Assembly: GCA_964540965.1 (NCBI GenBank)
Contig: CAZIOT010000016.1
Span: forward strand, 36,519-100,518
Reading direction: 5' to 3'
Source of the DNA: JADYZU01 sp964540965
GTDB taxonomy: Bacteria > Pseudomonadota > Alphaproteobacteria > Rhodobacterales > Rhodobacteraceae
Length of the DNA: 64,000 bases
Below the pieces are notes generated by a model, which was given only the letters and a program-made list of their open reading frames with translations, was not told the DNA's origin and ran no database searches. The position numbers were made by a program, and so were the translations under genes. This document shows positions 1 to 7,327 of this stretch, one piece after another; the first letter of the stretch is position 1, and each line of letters begins with the position of its first letter.

Positions 1-483
1 AAACCGGCGGCGGCCGGCGAAGCCGTGGCGGAAGCGGCCGTTGAAGCGGTTGCCGAGGTCATGCCGGAAGCGGTAGCCGCCGAACCGGCCCCGGCCCCTG
101 CGGCCAAGCCCGCCCGCACGCGCCGCAAGCCGGCCGCCCAACCGGCGGCGGATGCCGCCGCCGAAACTCCGGCCGAGGCCGCGCCGAAACCGGCGCGCAG
201 CCGGTCGCGCAAGAAGGCCGTGGCGGCGGAGACCCCTGACGCGCCCGAGCCCGAGCCGGTGGCCGATGCCGCCGATCTGCCGGAACCCGGCCCGGTGCCC
301 GCGGCCGTCGTGGACCCGGTGGTCGAGGTCGCGGAACTGGTCGAGGCGCCGGTAACCTCGGTCGCCGATGTGGTGGAGTTCAGCGAGGAAGTCGTGCTGA
401 CCTCGACCACGCCGGAACCCGCACCCGCGGCAGTTCGCGACCCCGACCGTCCGCGCCGCCGCGGCTGGTGGTCGAAAGGCTAG
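1..483 (+). CDS. rne: C-terminal part of a ribonuclease E/G-like protein (5' truncated)
   Basis: The frame is open from base 1 and ends with a stop at 481-483, so only the last 160 codons are in the window. The visible protein is an Ala/Pro/Glu-rich, low-complexity tail with scattered Arg/Lys clusters, closing with the basic-aromatic end RRRGWWSKG. Disordered acidic/proline-rich tails closing in a GWWS-type motif are typical of RNase E of Rhodobacteraceae, where the tail scaffolds the RNA degradosome and the catalytic half lies upstream. No catalytic residue is visible here, so the assignment rests on the tail alone; another long Ala/Pro-rich protein is possible. Confidence 0.5.
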   Translation, partial: KPAAAGEAVAEAAVEAVAEVMPEAVAAEPAPAPAAKPARTRRKPAAQPAADAAAETPAEAAPKPARSRSRKKAVAAETPDAPEPEPVADAADLPEPGPVPAAVVDPVVEVAELVEAPVTSVADVVEFSEEVVLTSTTPEPAPAAVRDPDRPRRRGWWSKG

Positions 484-513
484 GAAAAGGGGCCGGGGAA
501 ACCCGGCCTTTTT
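484..513 (+). terminator. Rho-independent terminator after the RNase E-like gene
   Basis: Directly after the stop codon, an A-rich arm followed by GGCCGGG pairs through a short AAA-containing loop with CCCGGCC followed by TTTTT. The T-run lies on the plus strand and suits termination of the upstream gene. The tusA-like gene ends about 50 bases further on, on the opposite strand, so the hairpin separates convergent genes. Confidence 0.6.
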
Positions 514-560
514 CATTCTGGGGCAGGGGGTCAGGGTTGCCGGCGCCGCAGGGCGGGCAA

Positions 561-797
561 CTACCCGCCGACGCCCTCGCCGCGCCGGATCACATGCACC
601 TGCACGCCGCCGTCCTCGGTCAGGGAGAGGTGATCATGTCCGGCCTCGGCGCAGAAATGCGGCAGGTCGATGCGGGCCATGCCGTCGGTCGCCAGCACCC
701 GCACCAGCGTGCCGGGCGGCAGCCCGGCCAGCACCTTGCGCGCCTTCAGCACCGGCAGCGGGCACAAAAGGTCGCGGGCGTCGATCTCGACCGTCAT
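561..797 (-). CDS. TusA/SirA-family sulfurtransferase
   Basis: A 78-residue protein of the TusA (SirA/YedF) family, small sulfur carriers that relay persulfide sulfur for tRNA thiolation or other sulfur pathways. The family signature CPLPVLKAR is present, with the sulfur-carrying cysteine at position 12, followed by a KVLAGLPPG-type turn and the expected beta-alpha-beta pattern. Length is normal for the family. The ATG overlaps the stop of the upstream cupin gene in ATGA, so the two are translationally coupled at the end of a minus-strand run that starts with eno. The paralogue type (TusA or YedF-like) cannot be fixed from sequence alone. Confidence 0.85.
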   Translation of the reverse strand: MTVEIDARDLLCPLPVLKARKVLAGLPPGTLVRVLATDGMARIDLPHFCAEAGHDHLSLTEDGGVQVHVIRRGEGVGG

Positions 798-1219
798 GCG
801 CGCGGGATGCCAAAGCCGGCCGGTGCCAGCACGAAACTGTCATAGCGGAAACCGGGGCTGACGGTGCAGGTCAGCAGGGTCCAGTCGCCCAGGCTTTCTG
901 CCGCCTGCCACCAGTCGGGCGGCACCATGCCCTGCGGCCGCTGCCCCGCCGCAAGATCCGGACCCAGTACCTGCCGCCCCGCCGGGCCCGAGGCGGTTTC
1001 CGCCAGCCACAGGGCCAGCGGCGCGCCGGCGTTCCAGATCCAGAACTCGGTCGCGTCGGTGACGCGGTGCCAATGGCTGCGCTCGCCTGCTTTCAGCAGG
1101 AAATAGATGCAGGTGCCGGTGGCGCGGCCGGGATTGTCGGCCGCCCAGGTCTGGCGGAACCAGCCGCCTTCGGGATGGGGTTCCAGGTGCAGGGTGGCGA
1201 TGATCTGATCGGCGGTCAC
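794..1219 (-). CDS. Cupin domain protein (DUF985/cupin_5 type)
   Basis: A 141-residue single-domain cupin. The N-terminal HPEGGWFRQTW motif, the SHWHRVTDATEFW metal-site motif near residues 48-60 and the C-terminal SPGFRYDSF segment are hallmarks of the DUF985/cupin_5 family, whose function is largely unknown. The GTG start is chosen because it overlaps the upstream stop codon in GTGA; a longer reading would run through the membrane-protein gene in another frame. The last codons overlap tusA by 4 bases. Membership in the cupin fold is clear; the substrate is not. Confidence 0.8.
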   Translation of the reverse strand: MTADQIIATLHLEPHPEGGWFRQTWAADNPGRATGTCIYFLLKAGERSHWHRVTDATEFWIWNAGAPLALWLAETASGPAGRQVLGPDLAAGQRPQGMVPPDWWQAAESLGDWTLLTCTVSPGFRYDSFVLAPAGFGIPRA

Positions 1220-1575
1220 TTGGTCTCGTCCTCGATCCGGCTGGCCAGGGCGTTTAGGTGCAGCAGCGCCAGCATGCGGTGCAGCAGCGGATACAGGATC
1301 AGGGCGGCCACCACCGGATAGACCGCGCCGCCATAGATCGCATAGGCGCTGGCGAAAAGTTTCGCGGCATCGTCGGGCATCGCATCGACCGGCCCCATGC
1401 CGGTCAGGATCATCGAGGCGTTGAACACCGCATCGACCCAGCCCAGCCGGGCGAAATGCCAGTAGCCAAGGATGCCGATGCCGAAGCTGAAGAAGAACAG
1501 CCCGGCGGCAAAGACGGAATAGCGCGCGACCCGGGCAAGGAATTCGGCGCGGCTGCGCAGGAGGGGGCTTTGCAT
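1216..1575 (-). CDS. Small integral membrane protein, unknown function
   Basis: 119 residues with three hydrophobic stretches (about 16-38, 45-60 and 72-98) and a hydrophilic C-terminus ending EDETK. The layout suggests a helical inner-membrane protein with a loop containing ILTGMGPVDAMPDDAAKLF between segments two and three, vaguely like pore loops of small channel proteins, but I do not recognise a named family. It sits 5 bases after yrdB and overlaps the cupin gene by 4 bases, so it is an internal member of the eno-proximal run. Confidence 0.7.
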   Translation of the reverse strand: MQSPLLRSRAEFLARVARYSVFAAGLFFFSFGIGILGYWHFARLGWVDAVFNASMILTGMGPVDAMPDDAAKLFASAYAIYGGAVYPVVAALILYPLLHRMLALLHLNALASRIEDETK

Positions 1576-1580
1576 GACGG

Positions 1581-1928
1581 TCACTCCACGTCGCGGAAGG
1601 CGAGCAACAACAACAGATGCAGTCCGACGGCGATGGCAAAGACCAGCGCCGCGCCGGAACTGTGCCGGACGGCAAAGGCGGCGACCGAGCTGCCAAGGAA
1701 CGCGGCCTTGAACAGGAACAGCATGCCGCCTCTTAGCCGCCGGCGTGTCTTGGGTGCGGCGAAACGGCCCCAGAGGACCGCCGCCACAAGGCCGGCAGCA
1801 ACGGCCAGGGCCCAGCGCAGCCGCTCGTCGCTGCCGGGCGGTGGCCAATGCCAGGCCAGCGCGCCAAAGGCATAGATCGCCACCACCTCGGCCGCCAGCG
1901 CCAGGATCGCGCCGGGCCAGCCCCCCAC
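1581..1928 (-). CDS. YrdB-like (DUF2568) membrane protein
   Basis: 115 residues with four hydrophobic helices and the motif LWGRFAAPKTRRRL between helices two and three, characteristic of the YrdB/DUF2568 family of small inner-membrane proteins of unknown role. The GTG start at 1928 lies only 2 bases after the stop of eno, so it is very probably co-transcribed with eno. No strong Shine-Dalgarno is visible because the upstream bases are the end of eno. Function cannot be inferred beyond membrane location. Confidence 0.75.
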   Translation of the reverse strand: MGGWPGAILALAAEVVAIYAFGALAWHWPPPGSDERLRWALAVAAGLVAAVLWGRFAAPKTRRRLRGGMLFLFKAAFLGSSVAAFAVRHSSGAALVFAIAVGLHLLLLLAFRDVE

Positions 1929-1930
1929 CG

Positions 1931-3208
1931 TCAGCCTTTCAGGACCGAGCGGCCGGCATATTCCGCCGTGCTGCCCAGCATTTCCTCGATCCGGATCAAC
2001 TGGTTGTATTTCGCCAGCCGGTCCGACCGCGACAGCGAGCCGGTCTTGATCTGGCCGCAGTTGGTCGCCACCGCCAGATCGGCGATGGTCGCATCCTCGG
2101 TCTCGCCGGAACGGTGCGACATCACGTTGCGATAGCCGGCGCGATGGGCCATGTCGACGGCGTTCAGCGTCTCGGTCAGGGTGCCGATCTGGTTGACCTT
2201 GACCAGCATGGCATTGGCCACGCCCTTGCGGATGCCTTCGGACAGCCGCGCCGGATTGGTGACGAACAGGTCGTCGCCCACCAGCTGCACCTTGTCGCCC
2301 AGCTTGTCGGTCAGCAGTTTCCAGCCGTGCCAGTCATCCTCGGAACAGCCGTCCTCGATCGAGATGATCGGATAGTCGGCGGCAAGACGGGCGAGGAAAT
2401 CGACGTTTTCCTCGGGCGTCAGCGACAGGCCCTCGCCGGCCATCTCGTATTTGCCGCCCTTGAAATACTCGGTCGCGGCGCAGTCGAGGCCCAGATAAAT
2501 CTCTTCGCCGGGCCGGTAGCCTGCCTTCTCGATGGCCTTGAGGATGAAGTCGAGCGCGGCGCGGGCCGAGGACAGGTTCGGCGCAAAGCCGCCCTCATCG
2601 CCAACTCCGGTCGCCAGACCGGCATCGTGGAGTTCCTTCTTCAGCGTGTGGAACACTTCCGACCCCATCCGCACCGCCTCGCGGATGTTTTCGGCCGCGA
2701 CGGGCAGGATCATGAATTCCTGCATGTCGATCGGGTTGTCGGCATGTTCGCCGCCGTTGATGACATTCATCATCGGCACCGGCAGGACGCGGGCCGAGGT
2801 GCCGCCGACATAGCGGTACAGCGGCTGCGCGGTGAAATCGGCGGCCGCCTTGGCAACGGCAAGCGAGATGCCGAGGATGGCGTTGGCGCCCAGGCGGCCC
2901 TTGTTCGGGGTGCCGTCCAGTTCGATCATCAGCGTGTCGATCTCGACCTGTTCGGTCGAGTCCATGCCGATGATGTTTTCCGCCAGTTCGCCGTTCACCG
3001 CGGCCACCGCCTCGAGCACGCCCTTGCCCTTGTAGCGGGCCTTGTCGCCGTCGCGCCGCTCCACCGCCTCATGCGCGCCGGTCGAGGCGCCCGAGGGCAC
3101 AGCGGCGCGCCCCATGGTGCCGTCCTCGAGCGTCACATCGACCTCGACGGTCGGATTGCCGCGGCTGTCGAGGATCTCGCGGGCGTGGATGTCGATGATC
3201 GTGCTCAT
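1931..3208 (-). CDS. eno: Enolase
   Basis: Phosphopyruvate hydratase converting 2-phosphoglycerate to phosphoenolpyruvate in glycolysis and gluconeogenesis. The 425-residue length is normal. Clear landmarks are the N-terminal AREILDSRGNPTVEVDV, the substrate-loop PSGASTGAHEA, SIEDGCSEDDW (Mg-binding acidic region), the signature MLVKVNQIGTLTET with the catalytic lysine, and SHRSGETED near the C-terminus. ATG at 3208 begins MSTIIDIHARE, the standard N-terminus. The gene heads a minus-strand run with yrdB 2 bases downstream. Confidence 0.98.
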   Translation of the reverse strand: MSTIIDIHAREILDSRGNPTVEVDVTLEDGTMGRAAVPSGASTGAHEAVERRDGDKARYKGKGVLEAVAAVNGELAENIIGMDSTEQVEIDTLMIELDGTPNKGRLGANAILGISLAVAKAAADFTAQPLYRYVGGTSARVLPVPMMNVINGGEHADNPIDMQEFMILPVAAENIREAVRMGSEVFHTLKKELHDAGLATGVGDEGGFAPNLSSARAALDFILKAIEKAGYRPGEEIYLGLDCAATEYFKGGKYEMAGEGLSLTPEENVDFLARLAADYPIISIEDGCSEDDWHGWKLLTDKLGDKVQLVGDDLFVTNPARLSEGIRKGVANAMLVKVNQIGTLTETLNAVDMAHRAGYRNVMSHRSGETEDATIADLAVATNCGQIKTGSLSRSDRLAKYNQLIRIEEMLGSTAEYAGRSVLKG

Positions 3209-3240
3209 GGCCGGCCTTCCCTGAAATGGTCGGCCCCCGT

Positions 3241-4131
3241 TTACCCCGCGACGCGGGTGCTGGAAAGCCGTCTTGACCGGCGTTCGCGCGCCAGCGTGTA
3301 AAGGCCCGATCCGACGATCAGCGCCGCGCCGGTCCAGGTCAGAAGGTCGGGGCGTTCGCCGAACACCGCCCAGCCGATCATCAGCGCAAAGACCAGCCGG
3401 ACATAGCGGAACGGCGTGGTGATGCTGACATCGGCGATGCGCACCGCCTCGGTCAGGCCCCAATAGGCAAGGAATCCCGCGGTCATCGCCCCGGCAAGGC
3501 AGGCGGTGGCGGCGGGCGTGGGCAGGGCGGCGCCGCCGGTCAGCGCCAGCATCGCCGCGCCCAGAACCGCCACGGCCGCCATGCCCCATCCGGCCAGCTG
3601 AAGCGTGTGGATGCGGCCCGGCACCCGCCGCGTCGCCAGATCGCGCATGGCCAGCGCCGCGACCGCCAGCACCGACCAGAGTGCCGCCGGCTCGAACCCG
3701 TCCAGACCCGGCCGGATCACCACCAGAACGCCGACAAAGCCCACGGTGATCGCGCTCCACCGCCGCCAGCCGACGGATTCGCCCAGAAACACCGCGGCAC
3801 CCAGCGTCACCGCCAGCGGCAGCGCCTGGAACACCGCGGTCGCGGTGGTCAGTTCGGCCAGCGTGATCGCCAGCACGAAACCGGCGGTGCCGGCGACCTC
3901 GCCCAGATTGCGGGCGATGACCGCGGGATGCAGCACCCCGGGGGCAAGCAGGCCGGGCCGCCCCTGCACCTTGCAGAGTGCCGCGAAAAAGCCGGTGCCG
4001 GCGACGCCCAGGATCAGCAGGATCTCTCCGGTCGGCAGGTCGGCCGCGGCCAGCTTGATGCACATGTCCTCGATGGCAAAGCCGGCCATCGACAGGACCA
4101 TCAGCAGGATTCCGCGCAACGGGGCGGTCAT
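3241..4131 (-). CDS. EamA/DMT-family transporter
   Basis: 296 residues with about ten predicted transmembrane helices and two internally related halves, each an EamA domain (about 5-135 and 150-280). This is the drug/metabolite transporter layout typical of metabolite exporters. The N-terminal helix segment FAIEDMCIKL and the second-half ITTPFRYVRLVFALMIGW are characteristic of the S-adenosylmethionine/RhaT-like branch common in Rhodobacteraceae. The ATG at 4131 is preferred over upstream in-frame codons because it begins directly before the first helix. The substrate is unknown. The divergent neighbour is the dioxygenase gene. Confidence 0.85.
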   Translation of the reverse strand: MTAPLRGILLMVLSMAGFAIEDMCIKLAAADLPTGEILLILGVAGTGFFAALCKVQGRPGLLAPGVLHPAVIARNLGEVAGTAGFVLAITLAELTTATAVFQALPLAVTLGAAVFLGESVGWRRWSAITVGFVGVLVVIRPGLDGFEPAALWSVLAVAALAMRDLATRRVPGRIHTLQLAGWGMAAVAVLGAAMLALTGGAALPTPAATACLAGAMTAGFLAYWGLTEAVRIADVSITTPFRYVRLVFALMIGWAVFGERPDLLTWTGAALIVGSGLYTLARERRSRRLSSTRVAG

Positions 4132-4237
4132 GGGGCGGTCCTTTGCGACGGAGGGCGGCTGCCCCCGCGTATGATGCAGCGAACCGCCGGCGACAAGCCC
4201 GGCCCCGGTGCAAACACGGACACGCAAGAGGAAGCCC

Positions 4238-5098
4238 ATGAGCCACCATCACGATGACGATCGCGCCCCGGACGGGGGCTTTCACCTGGACATGTCGCGG
4301 ATGATCGGGCGGCGGGGCATGCTGGCCGTGCTTGGCCTTGGCGGCGTCTCGACGCTGGCCGCCTGTGCGGCGATGGCGCAGGGCGGTCCGCCGGCCTCGG
4401 ACCCGCAGCCCGACCAGACCGCCACCGGCGCCGATGGCGAGGTCTGCACAGTGCCCACCAGCGAAACCAACGGACCTTACCCCGCCGACGGCACCAATGT
4501 CCGCGACGGCCAGACCGTCAACGTCCTGGACCAGTCGGGTGTGGTGCGCAGCGACATCACCCAATCCTTCGGTGATTACACCGGCGCCGTCGACGGCATC
4601 CCCTTCGAGGTCGAGGTCAAGGTGGTGAACGTCAACGCCGCCTGCACGCCGCTTGGCGGGCTGCCCTTCTATATCTGGCATTGCGACGCCGCCGGGCGCT
4701 ATTCGTTGTATACCGTACCCGAGGCGAACTGGCTGCGCGGCATGCAGATCACCGACAATTCCGGCGTGGTGCGGTTCACCACGATCCTGCCCGGCTGTTA
4801 CGAGGGGCGCTGGCCGCATTTCCATTTCGAGGTCTTCGCAAGCGCCGCCGCGGCGGTGACGGGCCGCGATTCGCTCCTCATCTCGCAATTCGCCTTGCCC
4901 GAGGCGGGGCTGGCCGAGGTCTATGCCGCCGACGCCCGCTATGACGGCAGCACCGGCCCGTTCTCGCGCGTGTCGCTGTCGTCGGACAACATCTTTGCCG
5001 ACAATTCGGCGGCGCAGATGCAGGCGATGACGCTGACGGTGACCGGCGATGCCACCACCGGCTTTCGCGCCACGGCGGTCATCGGGCTGGCGGTCTAG
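4238..5098 (+). CDS. Intradiol ring-cleavage dioxygenase-like Tat lipoprotein
   Basis: 286 residues. After a His/Asp-rich N-terminus there is a twin-arginine motif (GRRGML, Arg25-Arg26), a hydrophobic stretch and a lipobox LAAC with Cys43, so export through Tat and lipid anchoring are expected. The mature part has the intradiol dioxygenase core: NGPYPADG, IWHCDAAGRY with Tyr155, and CYEGRWPHFHFEV with Tyr188, His194 and His196. These match the two Tyr and two His iron ligands of protocatechuate and catechol dioxygenases. An exported enzyme of this fold is outside the usual cytoplasmic beta-ketoadipate pathway and no other aromatic-degradation gene is nearby. ATG at 4238 has a GAGGAAG ribosome-binding site. 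Confidence 0.85.
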   Translation: MSHHHDDDRAPDGGFHLDMSRMIGRRGMLAVLGLGGVSTLAACAAMAQGGPPASDPQPDQTATGADGEVCTVPTSETNGPYPADGTNVRDGQTVNVLDQSGVVRSDITQSFGDYTGAVDGIPFEVEVKVVNVNAACTPLGGLPFYIWHCDAAGRYSLYTVPEANWLRGMQITDNSGVVRFTTILPGCYEGRWPHFHFEVFASAAAAVTGRDSLLISQFALPEAGLAEVYAADARYDGSTGPFSRVSLSSDNIFADNSAAQMQAMTLTVTGDATTGFRATAVIGLAV

Positions 5099-5110
5099 AA
5101 CCCGCCGGTC

Positions 5111-5518
5111 TCAGCCGCGCTTGCGGCCATAAAGCTCGAGCCGGTGGCCGATCAGCCGATAGCCAAGGCGCTGCGCGATCCTTTCCTGCAGCGCCTCGAT
5201 CTCGGGGTCGACGAATTCGATGACCTCGCCGGTCGCAAGGTCGATCAGATGGTCGTGATGGTCGCGGTCGGCGGTTTCATAGCGCGCGCGGCCATCGCCG
5301 AAATCGTGCTTGTCAAGGATGCCCGATTCCTCGAACAGCTTGACCGTGCGATAGACGGTGGCCAGCGAGATCGCCGAATCCAGCGCCGCGGCGCGCCGGT
5401 AAAGCTCTTCCACATCGGGGTGGTCGTCGGCGGCTTCGAGCACCCGGGCCACGGTGCGGCGCTGGTCGGTCAGGCGCAAACCCCGCTCCTCGCAGCGCGA
5501 CAGGATGTTTCCGGCCAT
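5111..5518 (-). CDS. Fur-family metalloregulator (Fur/Mur type)
   Basis: 135-residue ferric-uptake-regulator family repressor: a winged-helix N-terminal half containing RLTDQRRTVARVLE and the recognition helix SLATVYRTVKLFEE, then the metal-sensing hinge DRDHHDHLIDLATGEVIEF with His87, His88 and His90. The C-terminal CxxC zinc pairs of classical Fur are absent, as is usual for alphaproteobacterial Fur, many of which respond mainly to manganese (Mur). Metal preference cannot be read from sequence. It ends 12 bases from the convergent dioxygenase gene; upstream lies a 660-base gene-free region with repeats. Confidence 0.9.
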   Translation of the reverse strand: MAGNILSRCEERGLRLTDQRRTVARVLEAADDHPDVEELYRRAAALDSAISLATVYRTVKLFEESGILDKHDFGDGRARYETADRDHHDHLIDLATGEVIEFVDPEIEALQERIAQRLGYRLIGHRLELYGRKRG

Positions 5519-6185
5519 ATCCGCCCCCCTTCCCGAACAGGACCGACGCTTAGCGGCATCGGGCGGCAAAGGGAAGATTGTCGGCGGCGCCGGGGGTTGC
5601 GAAGGATGCGCGAGGGACATTGGCCGGCTGTCGCGGCGCGGGCCGGGATGCGTTCGGAAGGGGTGATCACGCCTGCCGCAATCCGCAGCCTGGGACGCCC
5701 CCGCATCGGCACAATGCGGACGGCGATGGTTCGCGGCCCTAGCCGCGGGTCGCGGCCGGCGCAGCACCGCCCGCTGCCCTTGCTGCGTTTTCCGCACAAG
5801 ATCGCCGCGGGGCACACAGCCCGCTCCCAAAACTGCCGCTTGCGCACAAGCTCGCCAGAAAAGCGGGGAACATAGCCTGCTGAAATTGCTGCCGCGTGCG
5901 AACAGGTTAGCCCGAAATGCTGGGGCACCCAGCCCGCGCCTACGCTTGTCTGGGGTTCGTACCGCACGGCGCCGACCATGGCGAGTTGCGCCGAAACGCT
6001 GCGCAGTCGTCAACCCGACCACGCCGCCCGGGGCCGATCCACGCAAGATGCGATGACAGCCCCACGGTCCCGTGCGGCCACATCGCCGGGCTCTTGCCAT
6101 CGCAAGACGCACCGGAAAGCCGGCGATTCCTGCCTCTTGGCCCTTTCGCACCCCGGCGCAGTCGAACCCCGATCCCACCACGCGC
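5519..6185. other. Gene-free region upstream of the Fur-family gene
   Basis: No reading frame here has convincing coding character. The longer minus-strand frames running into this stretch are unrelated to their own downstream halves. The middle part is occupied by degenerate direct repeats (5772-5939). The last 200 bases before the acetyltransferase stop codon contain no clear hairpin with a T-run. The region presumably contains the promoter of the Fur-family gene near 5520-5600, but no convincing -35/-10 pair stands out. Confidence 0.5.
5772..5939. repeat. Three degenerate ~50-57 bp direct repeats
   Basis: Three imperfect tandem units start near 5772, 5829 and 5883. Each contains a GCACAAG-like core (5794, 5844; degenerate near 5898) followed by C.CAGCCCGC or CATAGCCTGC (5815, 5871, 5928). 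The distances between equivalent positions are 50-57 bases. A fourth, poorer partner (GTTCGTACCGCAC) follows at about 5956. The unit is not an inverted repeat and is not inside a recognisable gene. Confidence 0.55.
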
Positions 6186-7076
6186 TCACAACCCCGGTAT
6201 CGCAAGCCAGCTTCCGCCAAGTGCGCGGATGCTGGAGCCGGATCCGGTCTTGAAGGCGGCAAGGCCGGGGTTGCCAAGGCTGTCCACCGTGCCAAGGTCA
6301 AGGCGTGTCGTTCCGCGCTCGGCCAGCCAGCCCGCGGCATGGGCAAGAAGCAGGTGATGGGCGCTGACCGATCGCCCCTTCGGCCCGGACCAGCCCATGT
6401 GATAGGTCGCGCGGCGCCCGTGCCGCAGCATCAGCATGGCGGCAACCGGGCTGCCGTCGAGATAGGCGACGAAAAGGCGCGCGGCCCGAGGATCGGCTGC
6501 CGCCCAGGCGCGGGCGAAATCGGGATGCAGCGCGCGATAGCGCCGCGCCGCCCGCATGGCGCCCTCGCGCGCGATCAGCCAGTCGGCGGCCGCCCCGTGA
6601 AAGGCCATGTCGCGCAAGGCCAGCCCGGCCCGTCCGGCACGGTTGAGATGACCGCGCCACTTGCGCGCCATCCGCGCCCGCCGGTCGGCGGCGCTGCCGG
6701 TCAGGTCGAGTTCGGCAATATGCGCCGCCGTCATCACTTGGCGAAAGCCGGCCCCGCGCAGGGCGGCCGCAGCCTCGGGTTCAGGTTCGCACAGCCGCAG
6801 GCCGTGGCCGCGCAGCAGGCGCAACGCGGGTTCCGACAGCGGCGGCGCGCGCAGCGCGGCGGCGATGCGCAACGGACCCAGCCGGCGCAGGGTCAGAATC
6901 ACCGGGCCATCCGGCGTTTCGATGCAGTCCGGCGCCGCCCCCAGCCGCGCAAGGGTGGCGGCAAAGAGAGGGTGCTGCATCAGGCTGGCAGTTTCGGCGC
7001 CATCATGGGGCAGGGCGCGCCGGGCGGAGCGGCGGGACAGTGACGGGCGGGACAGGGCGGGCAGGGCGATGGTCAT
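6186..7076 (-). CDS. GNAT/FemAB-like N-acetyltransferase
   Basis: 296 residues. The C-terminal half (about 140-290) resembles the Acetyltransf_6/FemAB-like GNAT fold: RLFVAYLDGSPVAAMLMLRHG forms the strand-turn-strand core, AHHLLLAHAAGWLAERG a helix, and the ending NPGLAAFKTGSGSSIRALGG the typical lysine/glycine-rich closing segment. The N-terminal half is Arg/Leu-rich without recognised motifs. ATG at 7076 is taken because the upstream in-frame codons are Arg/Cys-rich and lack a ribosome-binding site. It probably transfers an acyl or aminoacyl group from CoA or tRNA; the substrate is unknown. It stands alone between gene-free DNA and a small plus-strand ORF. Confidence 0.75.
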   Translation of the reverse strand: MTIALPALSRPSLSRRSARRALPHDGAETASLMQHPLFAATLARLGAAPDCIETPDGPVILTLRRLGPLRIAAALRAPPLSEPALRLLRGHGLRLCEPEPEAAAALRGAGFRQVMTAAHIAELDLTGSAADRRARMARKWRGHLNRAGRAGLALRDMAFHGAAADWLIAREGAMRAARRYRALHPDFARAWAAADPRAARLFVAYLDGSPVAAMLMLRHGRRATYHMGWSGPKGRSVSAHHLLLAHAAGWLAERGTTRLDLGTVDSLGNPGLAAFKTGSGSSIRALGGSWLAIPGL

Positions 7077-7190
7077 GCGGCGACTGAACCAGCCGCGGGT
7101 TTCGATCCGGTTAACGCCCCGCAGATTTCTGCACGCGCCGTGCGGCCGGCGCTTAACCGAATCGCAACCCATGTCCGCTTTGATGGCGGC

Positions 7191-7310
7191 ATGAAGCCAT
7201 ACGCCCCCGCCCCGCGCCTGACGCCGCTTGGTGCCGCCCTGATCGCCGCTGTGGTCGCGCTGCCCGGTGGAGTGGTCATCGCGGTCGTCGCCCGTCTGCT
7301 TGGGCTCTGA
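7191..7310 (+). CDS. Small hydrophobic protein (39 residues)
   Basis: An ATG at 7191 opens a 39-codon frame beginning MKPYAPAPRLTPLG followed by a single hydrophobic segment of about 22 residues (AALIAAVVALPGGVVIAVVA) and the end RLLGL. The basic-then-hydrophobic design with one transmembrane helix is typical of small membrane proteins of this group of bacteria. It fits exactly between two minus-strand genes. No strong Shine-Dalgarno is visible. It may be a real single-helix protein or a chance frame. Confidence 0.4.
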   Translation: MKPYAPAPRLTPLGAALIAAVVALPGGVVIAVVARLLGL

Positions 7311-7327
7311 CCGCGATGTGGCGCGCC

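Noticed and set aside
1745..3301. 518-codon plus-strand frame opposite eno
   Set aside because: It is antisense to enolase, which has all family motifs; the plus-strand product has no domain-like pattern.
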